DNA from: Watersipora subatra
Lineage: Eukaryota > Bryozoa > Gymnolaemata > Cheilostomatida > Watersiporidae
DNA: 64,000 nt
Assembly: GCF_963576615.1 (NCBI RefSeq)
Contig: NC_088714.1
Span: 5,084,001-5,148,000 of the forward strand
Direction: 5' to 3'
Positions 12,801 to 27,800 of this stretch are shown here, piece by piece. A model generated the notes under the pieces. The model did not search any database. It was not told the origin of the DNA and saw only the letters and a list, made by a program, of their open reading frames with translations. Position numbers and translations under genes: made by a program. Position 1 is the stretch's first letter. Every line of letters begins with the position of its first letter.

Positions 12801-15800
12801 GTAACAGACTGAAGGGATACTTTAAAGGGATAAGTGCTTTGCTGTAAACATTGATGAAGAAATGTTAAAAATGGCGTAGCTATTTTTATGTATAAGAAGT
12901 CTGTTGTTACAGACTGGAACCATACAGCATGAGTTCTTACATGCTCTTGGGTTTGGGCACGAGCATGAGAGGCCCGACAGAGATGGTTTTGTTGCTATCA
13001 ACTCCAAGTATATACAAGAGGAATATATACACAACTTTTTCAAGGAGCCATACCCTACTTACTCCACTGACATCGCTTACGATCTCTCCTCTATTATGCA
13101 CTACTCACAGAACGTATGCACTCACCTTTGTTGACATGTTGTTTCCTTGCATAGACACGCGTATTGCTACCCGATCAAATGTATAATATCTAAAAGCTTA
13201 CAGAATTTTTGGCTTTATTAATGCTTTAATACTGGTTCTCTGGTACAACAGAGAACTTTAGTGCAACAATTGACTTGTAGTTTTTATGTTTTGAGTCGCA
13301 TTGCAGCAATTCAGCATTGATCTCTCAGCAAACACAATAGAGTTAAGAGACCCGTATCTGGCCATAAGCGCTCTAGACATTGGGCAGAGGATCGGCATAT
13401 CATGGTTAGATGAAGTGGCAGTCAACAAATATTACGACTGTAAAAAGGATTGTCAGATATCGTGTGCCAATGGTGGCTATGTAAGGAAGCTTACTAGTGG
13501 CGTCTGTACCTGCGTATGTCCTCCTGGTCTAGGTAAGAGCTTTCTTTGATATTCTTTTCTGCTATATTATGGTGGTAAGAGATCTTGAGGAGGAATGCAG
13601 GTGCCCAAGCTAATAGATATTTAATTTGACCTTCGTCCGTCATTGGTTTGGTTATTGAAAGAGAACTTGTACTATTTATACAAAAAATTTATTTGTACAA
13701 AAAATATTGAAACTTAAGCTCTCATATGGTGTACCTAACACGATTGCACAAGCACCCAAATAGCTATGAGATACTGTTCTAAAATGCATAGTTCTTTGTT
13801 GCTTTACAAAGGTTGTGACTGGGTACTTCCATTTTGTACAGACCTGATAAGCAAGCATGCTATCTGCAATTTTGAATATTGCCATCAATAATCTGTTCTC
13901 TTTCAAAAAGCACTTGATATATTTTATTTGTAAATGTATAGAGTAACATTTGCATATTACCTTATAAGAAATTAACTCTTGGGAATTTGTGCTTGCATAA
14001 TGACATACTTGAAATTAAAAACGATAAAAGACATTTTTTTTTAATGTACAGTGCATCCCCAGGTTATGATGTCTATTTTATATGGTTTTTTACTTTATGA
14101 AGTGGAGCAAACTTTTTTTTGCTTCAGCCATACAATATTTTTTTCGCCATCCATTTTCAACAGAAATTTCTTTCGAAATTCAAATCTGGCAGTCAGAGTG
14201 CTGAATACATCGGAATAATAAAAATGTTGATATGCTGTTCACCGAAATCCCTCCCAAAACGCATGACAGAAATATGAGGCTTGTTCTCCCTTTCTCAGTT
14301 CAGCATTCTTCGTGTTTCAAAGTTGCTTGATACTGCGTGAGTGAACCGAAAATTTGTGAAAAATAAGCAAAAGTGAAAGTTTTTTGTGCATTTTAGCATT
14401 TAATATAACATTTACTATGAACTTTACCTTATTATACGTATATAATTACATACATGACTTCAACTCATTAGTCTCAGTTCCTCAGTTTGATAACGACGTT
14501 AAAGGAAGAAGCAAGAAAATAATTATCATGGCAACGGAGTTGGAGCCGCCACGTTAACTATAAGTTAACTATAATTAATATACTATTTTGTTACTAATTT
14601 TTAATAAATACTGTGAAATAGTGTCGTTTATCATTTAGCAGCCACCTGCATAGATCTGTCAGTTACAATTCCCTTTCAATTTTTCTCAAGAGTGTCAATA
14701 GAGCCTTTGTCAGGTTTGATAAGCTGCTTATTAAACGGGCTATTAGACAGATAATACAGTTGAAAGGTTTAGCTTTTGTGTCTAAAGCTGTTCGTTCCAG
14801 AGGTGTGGCGCATGAAGTGTTTATTCCTATGGTTACTGTTTTGATGAAAACGTGGTCTTCGCATAGAAGGGCTTTGTTAGAGTTTTTGTATTAAATTTTT
14901 TGAGCCTTACTTGTTACGCACCTTCCATGTGTTGCAATTGGTCTGTGGTGTTGAATTATAAGTACAGGGTAAGACAAGCATTTGTCATGTCTGGTGATGC
15001 TGGAAAGACAAAGCACTGCCAGGGCAAATAACCATGTGTTGTTGGTCCTGGCATTGGCCAAGTTCTTTTCTCATTGGAGTTTTCTCCCAACCCCTTTTCT
15101 TTTCACCTGTTCTCTCTCACTTTATCTCTCACTTATCTTTGTCTCCCTCTCTTTCATCTTCTCTCTCCCTCTGTCTTTCTCCTACTAACCGTCTTCTTTT
15201 TCTAATTCTCTCTGATTTCCTCTCTCCTCTTTCTTTCTGATTTCCTCTCTTTTCCTGTCTCTCTCTTTTTCTCATTGCTAATACATCTAAGAAAGGAAAC
15301 CATTGCAGATACTGCCGTACGATAAATTACATCATCAACTCAACCACTTCAAATGGAACACTAACTCTAGTTGTTGGTTGAGTCGGTGTTCTCTACAAGC
15401 AAATAGAGAATTTCAAACAAATCACAAAATTACCAACAAATTCAAACCCTTCCATTATATCTCCGTTTCTCTGTCTCCTTACCCTCTTCTTTCACCTTCT
15501 TTCCGTTTATTTCTCTCCCACTCACTGTTTTTCTTTCTATTATCTCTCTCAGTTCTTATGCATCCGAGAGAAGTCATGTTTGCGGATGCTGTTGTATGAT
15601 AAATCCCATCATCAATTCAACTTTTTTAAATAGAGCTCCAACTCTATTTGCTGGCAGAGAGAGCAGTATAAAGTCATATTCCCTTCCTGTAACGGCTAGA
15701 GACTGCCAACTCCAGTCTGTAGTTCAGAAGTCACGCGCTCTAAACTAGATTTATCAAGTACACTCATCATAAAACAGTACTGTAATCTGATAGCATTGTT

Positions 15801-18800
15801 TAGCTTTTTACCATACTTAACTATGTCAAAGACTTATCAAGGTAAAGCTTTAGTGCTATTATAGAAGTCAGTATTATCTGAACCTATCGTTTTTGTAGCC
15901 GGCAGCACCTGTGAGGAAGTCGTTCGGCCATGTGGTCGTTATGTTGATTTGACTTCAGTGAGGCAGCAGGTCGTGACCTCACAAGGTAAGAATACAGTAG
16001 TTGTAGAGAGAGTTTAGATCATCTTACTATTAAAATGATTAAAAATTAGACTTTCCAAAATTATGCTTTAGGGTTATACTACATGTTATGGACAGTTACT
16101 GTCAGCGTCTAAATCCCCTTAACACTGAGTAGCTAAATGTGTTTTTATATATTTGCTGTTTAAAATACTCAAATTTTCCCAAAAAAACCACTACACCTTA
16201 TACCAGGCTCTAATGCCTTGCCAATTTACATTATATCACAGTCTTATGAAAAACAAGCTTTTGCTTTCATTAAACATAATTTACATTCACTTTATTGACT
16301 ATTTTCTGGTTTGGTTTGTGTCTCATGGTATAACTTGTTTTAAACGATATTGACCAGTGTAAATAAAGGTAATATTTATCTTATATAATATTTTATATAT
16401 ATTTTATTATATATTATATCTTTATATTTATCTATCTACTATTATAGACGGTTGGGTAAGATAATTTTACTGCTAACAAACTCCTGCTTAGTTGTATTCA
16501 TTTTTCTTATGAAATGCACAGATGCTGCTCCAACATAAATAGAGACAGTAGAAGACAACTCTACTTTTAAATGTCTCTTAACACCACAAGTTGAGAGAAG
16601 TTTGAAATGTTGATAGCTACTGTATATAACGCATTCTTTTTACAGATATTTTAAATTTATATATTATTCTTTGCTATGATCTAGAAATGTTATGGTTCTA
16701 TACTAATAGTAAACCTGATATTTCTAACAATTGTAGGCTTCAATGGGCAGACAGACAATGTTCAAAATGATGTCTGCTACTTCTTTATCAAAGGACCCGG
16801 TTACCTCGAACTGACTTTCTCTCACTTTGATGTAAAATGTGACAACAATCTGGAGATTCGCTCATTTCATATCAGTCAGCCTGCTCTAGGGTAAGATCTC
16901 CTAGTAGTAAATCTCCCGGTCAACTCCAAACTTCGGGTGCGGCTGACCAACTCGTTATAAACATGGAGACTTTTGTTATGTTGGCTGTTTTTTTAGACTA
17001 AATCCTCCAGTCAGAAGATTGAATATAATTGGCATGTAGCCCCTTTATGAATACCACACACTCTATTAGACTAGAAATCCCTAGATGCTCATACAGTAGA
17101 ACAGCACTATACTAAACTGGATACATGATCGGCCATGATAGCTGATTGGTCAAATATAATTATATTTTATAATTTGCATTTTGTATTATCAAAATAATGC
17201 CCTATATCATTGGCTGTTATATCCATTGCACATAATCTTACTTTACCTACTGTTCTTTATCTTATTTTGATAAAGTTCAAAGCTCAAAGCTCAAAGTTCT
17301 TATCTATTTATTTATCTATATGTCTGCCTGTCTATCTATCTGTCTATCTATCTGTCTACCTATCTATCTATTTATCTATCTATCTGTCTATCTATCCACC
17401 CATCTATCTATCTGTCTATCTGTCTATCTATCTATCTGTCTATTTATCTGTCTATCTATCTGTCTATCCATCTATCTGTCTATCTGTCTGGCTATCTATC
17501 TTTCTATCCGTTTATCTGCCTATCTATCTGTCTATCCATCTACCTGTCTGTCTATCTATCCATCTATCTATCTGTCTATCTATCTGTCTATTTATTTGTC
17601 TATCTATCTGTCTATCTATTTATTGGCTGAATAGACCAGCATGGGCATACGGGTATAAGTCAGCTGTGAGATGCACCGCTTTTGGTAAACGTGTACTAAC
17701 TAGTCAACATAATAAAAAGTATAATCATGGTGTTGTGCTCACTTCAGGTTATGCGGCAGCACGGAACCAGCCCCCGTTCGCACCATCTTCTCTCCAAACC
17801 CTGGCATGATGATGCTCGTCTATGATACGACCCAGTCTGTTTCAGGAGAAAGAGGTTGGTCTCTTACCGCAACATCTCATACAGACGCTTGTCTTCAGGA
17901 TCCTTGCCACGGGGCACCCTGCACACCCACCCCTGGCTCAGATGTTCTATACACCTGTAGTTTCCCTGGTAAGTTTTTTAGGTGTAAAAAACACAAATCT
18001 CAATCTTAAGTGAGTTTTATTAGAAGAATAATGGTAACTCGCAAAATGTTGCTAATCAAGCGTTTCTACTCATATAATACTTAAATAAAACTGAATACAA
18101 TAAAATGCTCAGCTTTCATCAAAAACTAACAACATTCCATAAAAAACAGTGGCCTCTGAACTGAAAACTGATCAGATGGGCAATTGTTATTCCTAACCAT
18201 CAGGCCCTTTGATTTAACCATCAGGCCCTTTGGTTTAACCATCAGGCCCTTTGGTTTAACCATCAGGCCCTTTGCTTTAACCATCAGGCCCTTTGGTTTA
18301 ACCATCAGGCCTTTTGGTTTAACCATCAGGCCCTTTGGTTTAACCATCAGGCCATTTGGTTTAACCATCAGGCCCTTTGGTTTAACCATCAGGCTATCCT
18401 GCAAAGGGTACATGACTTCTCCTACCATTACATATAGCAGAACATTGACTAGTCATCAGGTCAGTTCAAGTAATATTTTTTATGATAACTATAAAGAACC
18501 ATTTCACTTAGTTTAACTTTTTATAAAATCAGTAACGCTTCAGGTCCGCAACAAGCTTAGGCGAGAGCAGTGGTTCTTTACCTGGGCTCGATTGAATCCT
18601 TAGGGTTTGGTTAATCAGCTTTAGGGGTTTGGTAGAGGTCTCTCAAAGGCAACAGCAGAAGTCACACCGATTTGCATGTCTATCTCAAAGATCAACTGTC
18701 ATTATAGACATGTCTATGACATTGTTTAGAGCAATAAGTGATGGGTTATAATCCAGTCTTTGTTGGTTTGATGATACTTGCCTCTTATTACTATATAACA

Positions 18801-21800
18801 ATGCAGTGATGAACTAAGTGCTGCTCTACAATTTGCAGATCACGCTATGCACTGTGACTTTGAGGAAGGTCTTCTGGGAGCTTGTGATAGAGTTATATTC
18901 AACAAGTATTATCAGCAGCCAGGAGACTTTCAGATGGCTTGGCAAGTTGCCTCAAATAACAACCCACACATGTTCACCAGCACAGATATCACTTCTCTGC
19001 CTCAGAGAGGCATCGCTAGTATTACTCCACACGATTTTACGGGTTTGTATTTATTGTGATAGTTTAACAGCAACATCAATAAGGTGTTTGGCACACAGTT
19101 GAAAACCAATCTAACAATCCTTCAAACTTGCTCAAAACTAAGCATTCATTTTGCACTTTAACAAAGCTTTGATGAAACTAGAGCTCGACATGCTATGATG
19201 TCATTTGATGTAGCATGCGTTTGATTAGTACACCCTCTCTGTGATTACTCAAAAAATTATTTGCTCTGATGAAAACCATTTTAGAGCTATTACTCACTGA
19301 GTTGTTCTAAAATTGTCACGCAACCGATCTTACTATATGTAAAAGTAGTCTTCACAAAGATTGTTGACAAGTTGGTTAACCTGTACATAATGGTTTGGAA
19401 TTTTTATAAGTAAGTTGCAGTGTGGGCTAGTTTGCCTGATTGTATGCATCTAACAATGATGATTTCATATACAAAAATGGCATATTTTTTATTCTCATAT
19501 TAATGGTGTAGGTCTATGAAAGAATAAAGTGCCTTTTATGTTTGTGATTAGTAGTTTTAAATGTACCAACTTTTATGCAATCAAAAAATCTTGTACACGC
19601 AATTAATGAGACAACTAAAATGTCGACCAATACTGAACTCAAACCCATCACTTCAGCTTATTAGACTGAGGCTCTAACCTACAGAACTAATCAGCCATTT
19701 TTCGAAGGCTCAGAATAATAGTGCCAATCAGAAAATAAAGATTGCTTTTTACAGAAAAAGTAAACAGACCGATGGACAATAATACTATACGTAGATGGTG
19801 CATGAGTCACCTAATCACAATTCGAATTATGTGTACAATAATAGTGCACAAGTAATGCTATCAGATATATGTGTAATATATACATACAAATTGACTGCTG
19901 TATAGTTGGTAACAACACTAAACCATTTTAAGGAGCATGCTGTCTCCACCAACTCATATCACAAAACAAAATTAATATATTATATTGCTGACTTAGTAGT
20001 TCAAACAATTCGATCATTAACAGACACCCATCGCTTTTTTCGCAGCATCAAAGCACTCATTTTGGTGATTGTAGGTAAGCAGTGGTGCTTTAGTTTCAAG
20101 TATAGAATGAATGGAGATGACATCGGAACTATTAACCTCTATCTTGTCAACAATAAGCAGTTGACTCCAGCGAGCAAAGTCTTTACTGTAACAAATGATC
20201 AAATGAGTTTTTATGCCACCAAAAACATCGACATCGATGGTCGCTCGTTAGCAGATTCAGACATGGTAGAGGTAAGCAAGACGACTAAAGGTATTCCCAG
20301 GTTTTTGTTAGTACAAGACAATTACAACCCGCGTTATGGTTGAACAGAGCCATGAAAAAAGCTTTTTCATCCAGTACTCATAATTTTACCTTACTGTTCT
20401 TTATTTTTAGTCTCATGATATAATTTGCTTTGAACAGCATTGACCATGTGTAAATACAGTTCATATTTACCTACATGTATTTATAGCTAGCTATTTATCC
20501 ACCTATCTATCCATCTACCTACCTATGCAGTGCTTTAACAGAAGTCAGTGTTACAGACTGAACTCTAAGTAAATGCTTTAACATATAAAAGACTAGCTCT
20601 CTGTCGGCTGACGTAACTATCAGTGAGTATAGCACATCTTAACATCAGTCTAAGGTTAAGGATAATTGACAGCGCGTTATGGAAATAATCAATAGCAAAT
20701 AGAATTACAAAACGTGTTTTAGAATATCATTGTATCAGTTTTAGTAAATGTTATATTTTAGCCACATTGTTGAGTCATATAAAACTACTAAAAACATTTA
20801 CGTTATTTAAATGCATTGAAGAGTTTATACAATGTATGTACAGTGTTGAAATTACGGTTTAACTTTATACCAGTAATAATAATAAGTTATCTTTTTGTTT
20901 CTTCAAGCTTCCTTCTGACATCATCAGGATGTTTATTTTACAGTTAGTTTTTGAAACACTCTATACAGATGAAGGTGCTGGAATAGATACAGTGGATATC
21001 GATAACCTTCACCTTATTCCTCAGCCCTGTCCCCCAGTAGGAGGTTTGTCGAATTCCCTTTAGAAATACTTAAGCCTCTTCCACCAAAAACAGCTAGCAA
21101 CTTGTCTAGTGAAAGTTAGTAGTGGTCAAACCAGCAACTGATAATACATGTCAGTTATTATAGTAGTTAAGAATCACTGATATTAATTGTAGTGACTTAT
21201 AGTTGCTAGTAATTGTATTAGTACATGATAGTCTCTGATAGTAATTTTATTCATTGATAGTTACTAATCAATAATGCTAGTCACTAATCACTGGTAATAG
21301 TCAGTAATCTCTAATAGAAATCACTAATCACTAGTACTAGTCACTAATCAATAGTACTAGTCACTAATCAATAGTACTAGTCGCTAATCAATAGTACTAG
21401 TCACTAATCAATAGTACTAGTCACTAATCAATAGTACTAGTTACTATTACTACTAATCAATAGTAATAGTAATCAGTAGCCATCAGTAGTATTATAATAG
21501 TGGCTAACGGTCAGGATAGTAACCAGTAGTAACTAGTAATTGTACTAGTAATCAATAGTTATTAGTATTCATTACTATTAAATCACATTTTCTCTTTTCA
21601 GTTGTTAGTTAACATGATTACTAATATTTGTGATATTATTAAAGAAGCAATCATAACATAGTTTTCATTACTAGAATAAAGTTGTTTCTTTGTCAATTTT
21701 GATGAAAAATATCTCACCATGGATTTAGAGGTTGCTGGTTCTTGAACTCTCCTTGAGAAATGATCACTGGTCAGAAGAGCCTATTCACATGTACAGGTAG

Positions 21801-24800
21801 TTTCCTGTCAGACTCTGTAATTAGATAAGCAAATTGAAGAGAATGCTAGAGTGGTTGTTCTGGTGCAGGTTCTATGTAGAATATTAGATACTATTGTTTA
21901 CTCCTAAGATTTAGGTAAACCTGTGTTTCCACAGATGCGTGTGCTTCCTTCTCTTGTGGAGACAGAGACTGCGTGTCTATGAATGGCGCGGCTGTCTGTT
22001 CTTACCCTGACACAGATATTCACTGTGGATTTGAGGCAGCAGAGAATGGATGCAAGGCTGATATAGAGTATTTCGGTAACTTGAACAGGAATGATAATGC
22101 TGACTGGACATCGTATAGCGGAGCCACTTTGACACCTGGCACAGGTAGTTGGACATTTTTAAACGCTGATTCATTCTACACGATTGCACTATGACGAATC
22201 TTTTGTCATGATGTAACGCTGTTCTGTTGGCGATAGTCTATTTAGTGTATGAAATAGGTAAGTACCAACTTTATGTCAATAGTTTAACAATCCTACACAT
22301 AAATATGGTCATCTAGATACAGTATTATATACAGTCTTAAATTTATGCTTAATATTTTAGGATTAGTACATTGATGAGACAGTTAATACCTTTTAGACAA
22401 TATGCTTTGCACTTTTAAAAACACAGCATTTGGGAAATGAAAACAGTTTTCAAAATTCTATACACATATTCAAGTAGTTCCACCGCAAAGCATATTAAAT
22501 GTGCTAGACCTTGCATTGAGTATATTGATTTAAACTAATTTTTAAAGGATGGTAAGCTTAATTTTTTTAAAACCCATATTTTGACATGCCACTAATATAT
22601 AACAAGAATACCTGCCTCCAGGTGCGCATGAACAGTTAGTTACCGTACATTTCAGGACCTGATGAAGCTGCTGTAGGAAATGGTTACATATACACTGAGT
22701 CAAACTTCCCTCCCAGCCCTGGAGTGCCTGCCGTTAGAACTGCATATCTTAGACTATCTCCTAGGCGATCTGGAAACAGATGTCTCTCTTTTCAGTATCA
22801 CATGTTTGGCCCTGCGTAGGTATTCCGTCAACTGTTGAGAATGCTGAAATACCGTTTACTCTATCACTCTACTCACCAGTCATAATCGTGAAATTTAATT
22901 TTTACAGGGTGGTTAGACTGGAAGTTCGTGTGGCAATCTATGACAGCTTTGTGCCAGGTGTTGTGAGACTCTGGGAGCGGAACGGCCAACAAGGCAATGA
23001 ATGGAAGTCTGCTCAAGTAGATGTGAACATTAATGATAGATTGCCCAATGTAAAATTACAAGTAAGTTGCCTTTGGATGATGAAGTCTGCTATCGATATC
23101 AAAACTTAGTGAAAGCAAGCGGTGATGCTCAAGTCGCTTCTCTGATATGAAATTAACACGTGGTTTGCTTTTCAACTTCATTCATTCATCAATCATATCA
23201 TATCTATATATAACTTGTCTTTGATTTTAGAAGTTTCCAGAATGTTCTAGATTAAAAAAACTTTTATCATGAAAAAGAAAAATACTACCTAGTATGCATT
23301 TTACCTACTTTTAGGTATTTAACCAAATATAAGTAGGTATTTTACCTGTCTGAGGCATTTTACCTATTTCAAAGGTATTTAGGTAAAATGTGCTATACTC
23401 ACTGATTTTTTCACCATTAAAATGGTAGTTTGCCTATAAAATAGTTATTTTACCAAAAAATAGGCGTTTCACTTATGAAATTAATTTAGAAGAATTTTCA
23501 GTTGGCTATTGCCAGAAATTGCTATACTAATGTACAAATGAACCCATGCTTACCACTGGTTGCCTGTTTGTAAGACCGAACTTGATGAGGCACGATGAAG
23601 TTGGTACATGTATTAGGGAGTCTGCGTCTCAAATTCTCATTGCTATAAATATCATTGGTTTCTACTGTCAAACGCAATTATCTTTTAGGTGGAGATAATT
23701 GCCAAGGGTGGCAGTAAGTTTTCGGATATCGCACTTGACGACATTCATCTGACAAAAGGAGCCTGCAATAGAGACCCAGGTAGGCACTTTGATTATGTTT
23801 GATTATGGTTTAGTTGTATTACTTGAATCTGAACGATTTTGATTTGAATGAAGAAGAAACATTAAATCACTCGCAATTTGGTAAAGTTCAGAAAGGAAAC
23901 TTTGCCTCTTCAGATTCTTATGCGCAATCTCACAGCTCATAGCACCATCTAGTGCCATATCTACCTAATAGATCTCTAAATTGTAAAATTGTGCCTCTAG
24001 ACTATGGTAGAACTCTGGGTAGCTTAAGTTCTTACAGTGCTATGATATCACATCTATGAACAATCTAACAATATTACATGCATGATATTGCATGATACAC
24101 GCATGATATTGCCCATAGATATGCAATATCATGCATTCAATACATCATTTTGGATGTGAAGAAGACTCAGATAGATAGGACTCAATTTACATGTTTAGCC
24201 TTTTGTTTTGCTGCAGTGAATGGAGTCTGGGGAAATTGGGAAGCTTTCAGTGACTGCTCTGTTACCTGTGGAGAAGGAACAATGACCAGAAGTCGCACTT
24301 GCACACCACCAAGAAATGGAGGTGCTGACTGCACTGGGGATGCTACAGAGGTCACAGCTTGTCAAATTAGTGAGTGCAGTGTTGATGGGCGGCTAACTGA
24401 TTGGACAACTTGGGGTAGCTGCTCAGCTACATGTGAAGGCATGCAAACAAGAACTCGTGAGTGTATTCCGCCACAAGGTGCTGGACAGCCTTGCCCTGCT
24501 GGAGAGCTAGCGCAGGAACAGCAGTGCGGTGTTGGGATTTGTTCTATTGATGGCATCTGGGAAGACTGGAGTTCGTGGAGTACATGCTCCAAGACTTGTG
24601 GAAGGGGAGAGCGAGTAAGAAGCAGAACTTGCATTCCACCACAGCATAACGGTTTACCTTGCTCAGGAGGAAGTCGTGAGGTTACAAGTTGTAACACAAA
24701 TCTTTGTCCAACTGATGGTGTTCTTGGTGAATGGGGAGAGTGGAACGACTGCTCCCAAACCTGCGGCACTGGACAAAGAATAAGGTCTCGCCCTTGTATT

Positions 24801-27800
24801 ACTGAGGCACAAAATGGGGGTACCACATGTGCAGAACAAGGACTGACATCCTCTGAAGAATGCAATACTAACGCTTGTCCAGTAGATGCAGTTCTCAGTA
24901 ACTGGAGTGACTGGAGTTTGTGTACTGGTCTGTGTGGGGCAACAACTCAAACCCGTGAGAGAACTTGTGAACAGGAAGCTCAACATGGAGGAAAACCGTG
25001 TGAAGAATTTACTCTTGTTGAAAGCCAAGCTTGTGAGACAGTAGATTGCACAGTTGATGGCCGGCTGTCTGATTGGACCGATTGGTCAGATTGCTCTGTC
25101 ACTTGCGGAGATGGCCAGCAGGAACGAACGAGAACTTGTGTGCCACCACAAAACGGTGGTGAGCCATGTCCTTCAGAGCCTCTATCAGAAAGTCAACCTT
25201 GCACTGTAACAGGATCCTGCGTTGAAGATATATTTTCTTCATGGACTGATTGGAGTGACTGCTCTGTGACTTGCGGTAGGGGAGAACGAACCCGATCTAG
25301 GACCTGCACTCCTGTCACTTCCTCAGCAGAGTGTGATGGGACTGTTTTGTTACAAACCATCTCGTGCACAGGTGGTAGCGCTTGTCCAGTTGATGGAGTC
25401 TGGGAAGACTGGAGCAGTTGGTCTTGTTCAGTCACATGTGGATCAGGCACCAAGTCAAGACAAAGAGAATGTATAGGGCCAATTAATGGAGGAATGGACT
25501 GCTCTGGACTTTCTCAAGAAACTGCAGACTGTCAGGCGGAGACCGAAAACTGCCCAATTGATGCCATAGAGGGAAATTGGCAAAGTTGGAGTGGATGCTC
25601 TGCATCATGCGGAGCAGGTTCCCGCACAAGAATACGATCCTGTACACCTCCACAGTTTGGAGGAAGATCGTGTGGTGAGCTAGAAGAATCAGCTCCATGT
25701 TTCATGACATGTGAAATTGATGGAATTCCATTACAATGGTCCCATTGGAGTTCCTGCTCAGTTACGTGCGGCAGAGGAGTACACTCAAGGTCCCGCACAT
25801 GCACAGCACCACAGTTTGGTGGCTCACCATGTAACGTTCCATTAACAGAAGTAAAAAGCTGCTTTGGAGTTCTTGCGTCTTGCGAGCGAACATATAATGA
25901 ATGGGAAAACTGGGGAGACTGCAGTCAAAGTTGTGGATTGGGTGGGAAAAGTGTACGAAAAAGAACTTGTACCGGTAGAGCTTTGTGTGATGGAGTAGAT
26001 ATAACCGAGGAAAGAAGTTGCAATGAAGACGTAACTTGTCCGGTGGATGGATTTTACAATCCTTGGGAAGATTGGAGCAGTTGTTCAGTTACTTGTGGAA
26101 CTGGGTCTTCTCGACGTACAAGAGTCTGTACTCCCCCGATAGCTGGAGGCAATCCCTGTGTTGGCCCAACATTCCAAGAAAAAGATTGTGTTGTGGACTG
26201 TCCTGGTAAGACGGAATAGTTGTGCTATACATAAAATGCATTTTTACAAGTTTTTCACAACAGTAATAGGGCAGTTCATGAGTTGTTCACCAAAAATTCA
26301 CATTGCATGATCATTAGAAAGTCCAGGCAACTGTTTATAGAATATAGAAGAACTCCAGCCAAATACATGATCACAAGTTCTCTTCTTTTTTTCCTGATGA
26401 TTAAAACATACAAGATGATAAATTCTGTATATTGGAACTTATCGTGTTATTTTACCATAATTATCCTACTTAAGAGCTCGCTTGATCAAATTTATGTTCC
26501 AATAATTAGTGAACAGGTCATGAACTTCTCTAGTGTGTATCTTTTTATGATGTTTTGCTGTTACTATTTTTCACCATTAGTTGTTGATAGGTGATTAAAA
26601 TGGTTTGTATATTAACGCAATGACCTATCTCTATGACTACCATCTCCATCGTCGCAGATAAACTGAACTGGCCTTACTAGTCAAACAACTAACATTTTGA
26701 CTAGCACAGTAGAATATAATGATTGCAGTTGATGGAACTTGGGGAGAGTGGGGTGACTGGAGTCAGTGCTCTGTGTCATGCTACACAGGAACTTCTACAC
26801 GTTCGAGAATTTGCATTCAGCCAACTAATGGAGGTGCTAATTGCGCCGGATTTTCTTCAGAGGTTACTTCCTGTGTCAACCCTCCCTGTGAAACTAATGG
26901 TAAGAACTATATTACATGCAGCTTTTAAATCAAAAATATGCCAAACAAAGTTGAGTGGTGAAAATAGCTGAAACTTTATAGAAAGCATATACATACATCT
27001 ATATAAAAGAGTAAAGAGACAATCAAATGATAAACACTAAAGCCAGTCAAAAACCCACAGTTCTCAGTTTAACTGCTTTATGACATGCATCCTGCTGTAA
27101 AGTTGTGGCAAGGGTGAGTGATGACTTTTCATAGAATCATCCTAGATGTCTGTGTTTTTTACCAATGATTACCAATCTATCAGAATAGTAAGCTTTCGTA
27201 CCATAGGGGGATGTAGAACTGCAGATAATCCGTAAGAGATCAAAGTACAGCTCAGGAACCTACCTTTGCCAAGTGTATTGATAAGATGATAAACAGGGGA
27301 AATAGTAATAGGTGTATTGTGATCACTTGGCAACTATATCTTCTCATCCATTTTTTTTTAAAGTTTGCCAACTAACAAACATTTTTATTACATACAATCG
27401 CTTTTCACTTTTACTGTTTGTTGCTTGCAGAATTTGCTCTATAAAGCTTGCTGCGAGGCATCCATGTGATGTATCGTATATCAAATGCTATGCGGTGGTG
27501 CAACTCTATCTGTAACTAGTATAGAGTTTGCTGCATGAAGGCCGCTAAGACCCTAGTCAAGAGGTGACAACCCTAGTCAAGGGTTATAACTAACCAAAAT
27601 GTTTAACGGTGTCACTAGTTTCTGTAGGCTTACACTCTCTGCTTTTCACAAACATGGCTTATTAGAAAAACATCTCTGTTTTTTATGAGCATATCATCAT
27701 TTAAAAGTGTGTTTACCCCAGGACGATTTGTTGGAGTTGTGTTTCCGCTGAAAAAATTGTTTCTATTCGGTTTACAATTTGGAATACGTTTTTGCAAAGA

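Noticed and set aside
17210-17809. 199-residue ORF rich in Tyr-Leu-Ser
   Set aside because: Generated by the TCTA/TCTG microsatellite; the real coding exon begins at 17748 in another frame.
24362-24865. 167-residue ORF on the minus strand
   Set aside because: Shadow of the TSP1 exon; the plus-strand frame holds the conserved domains.
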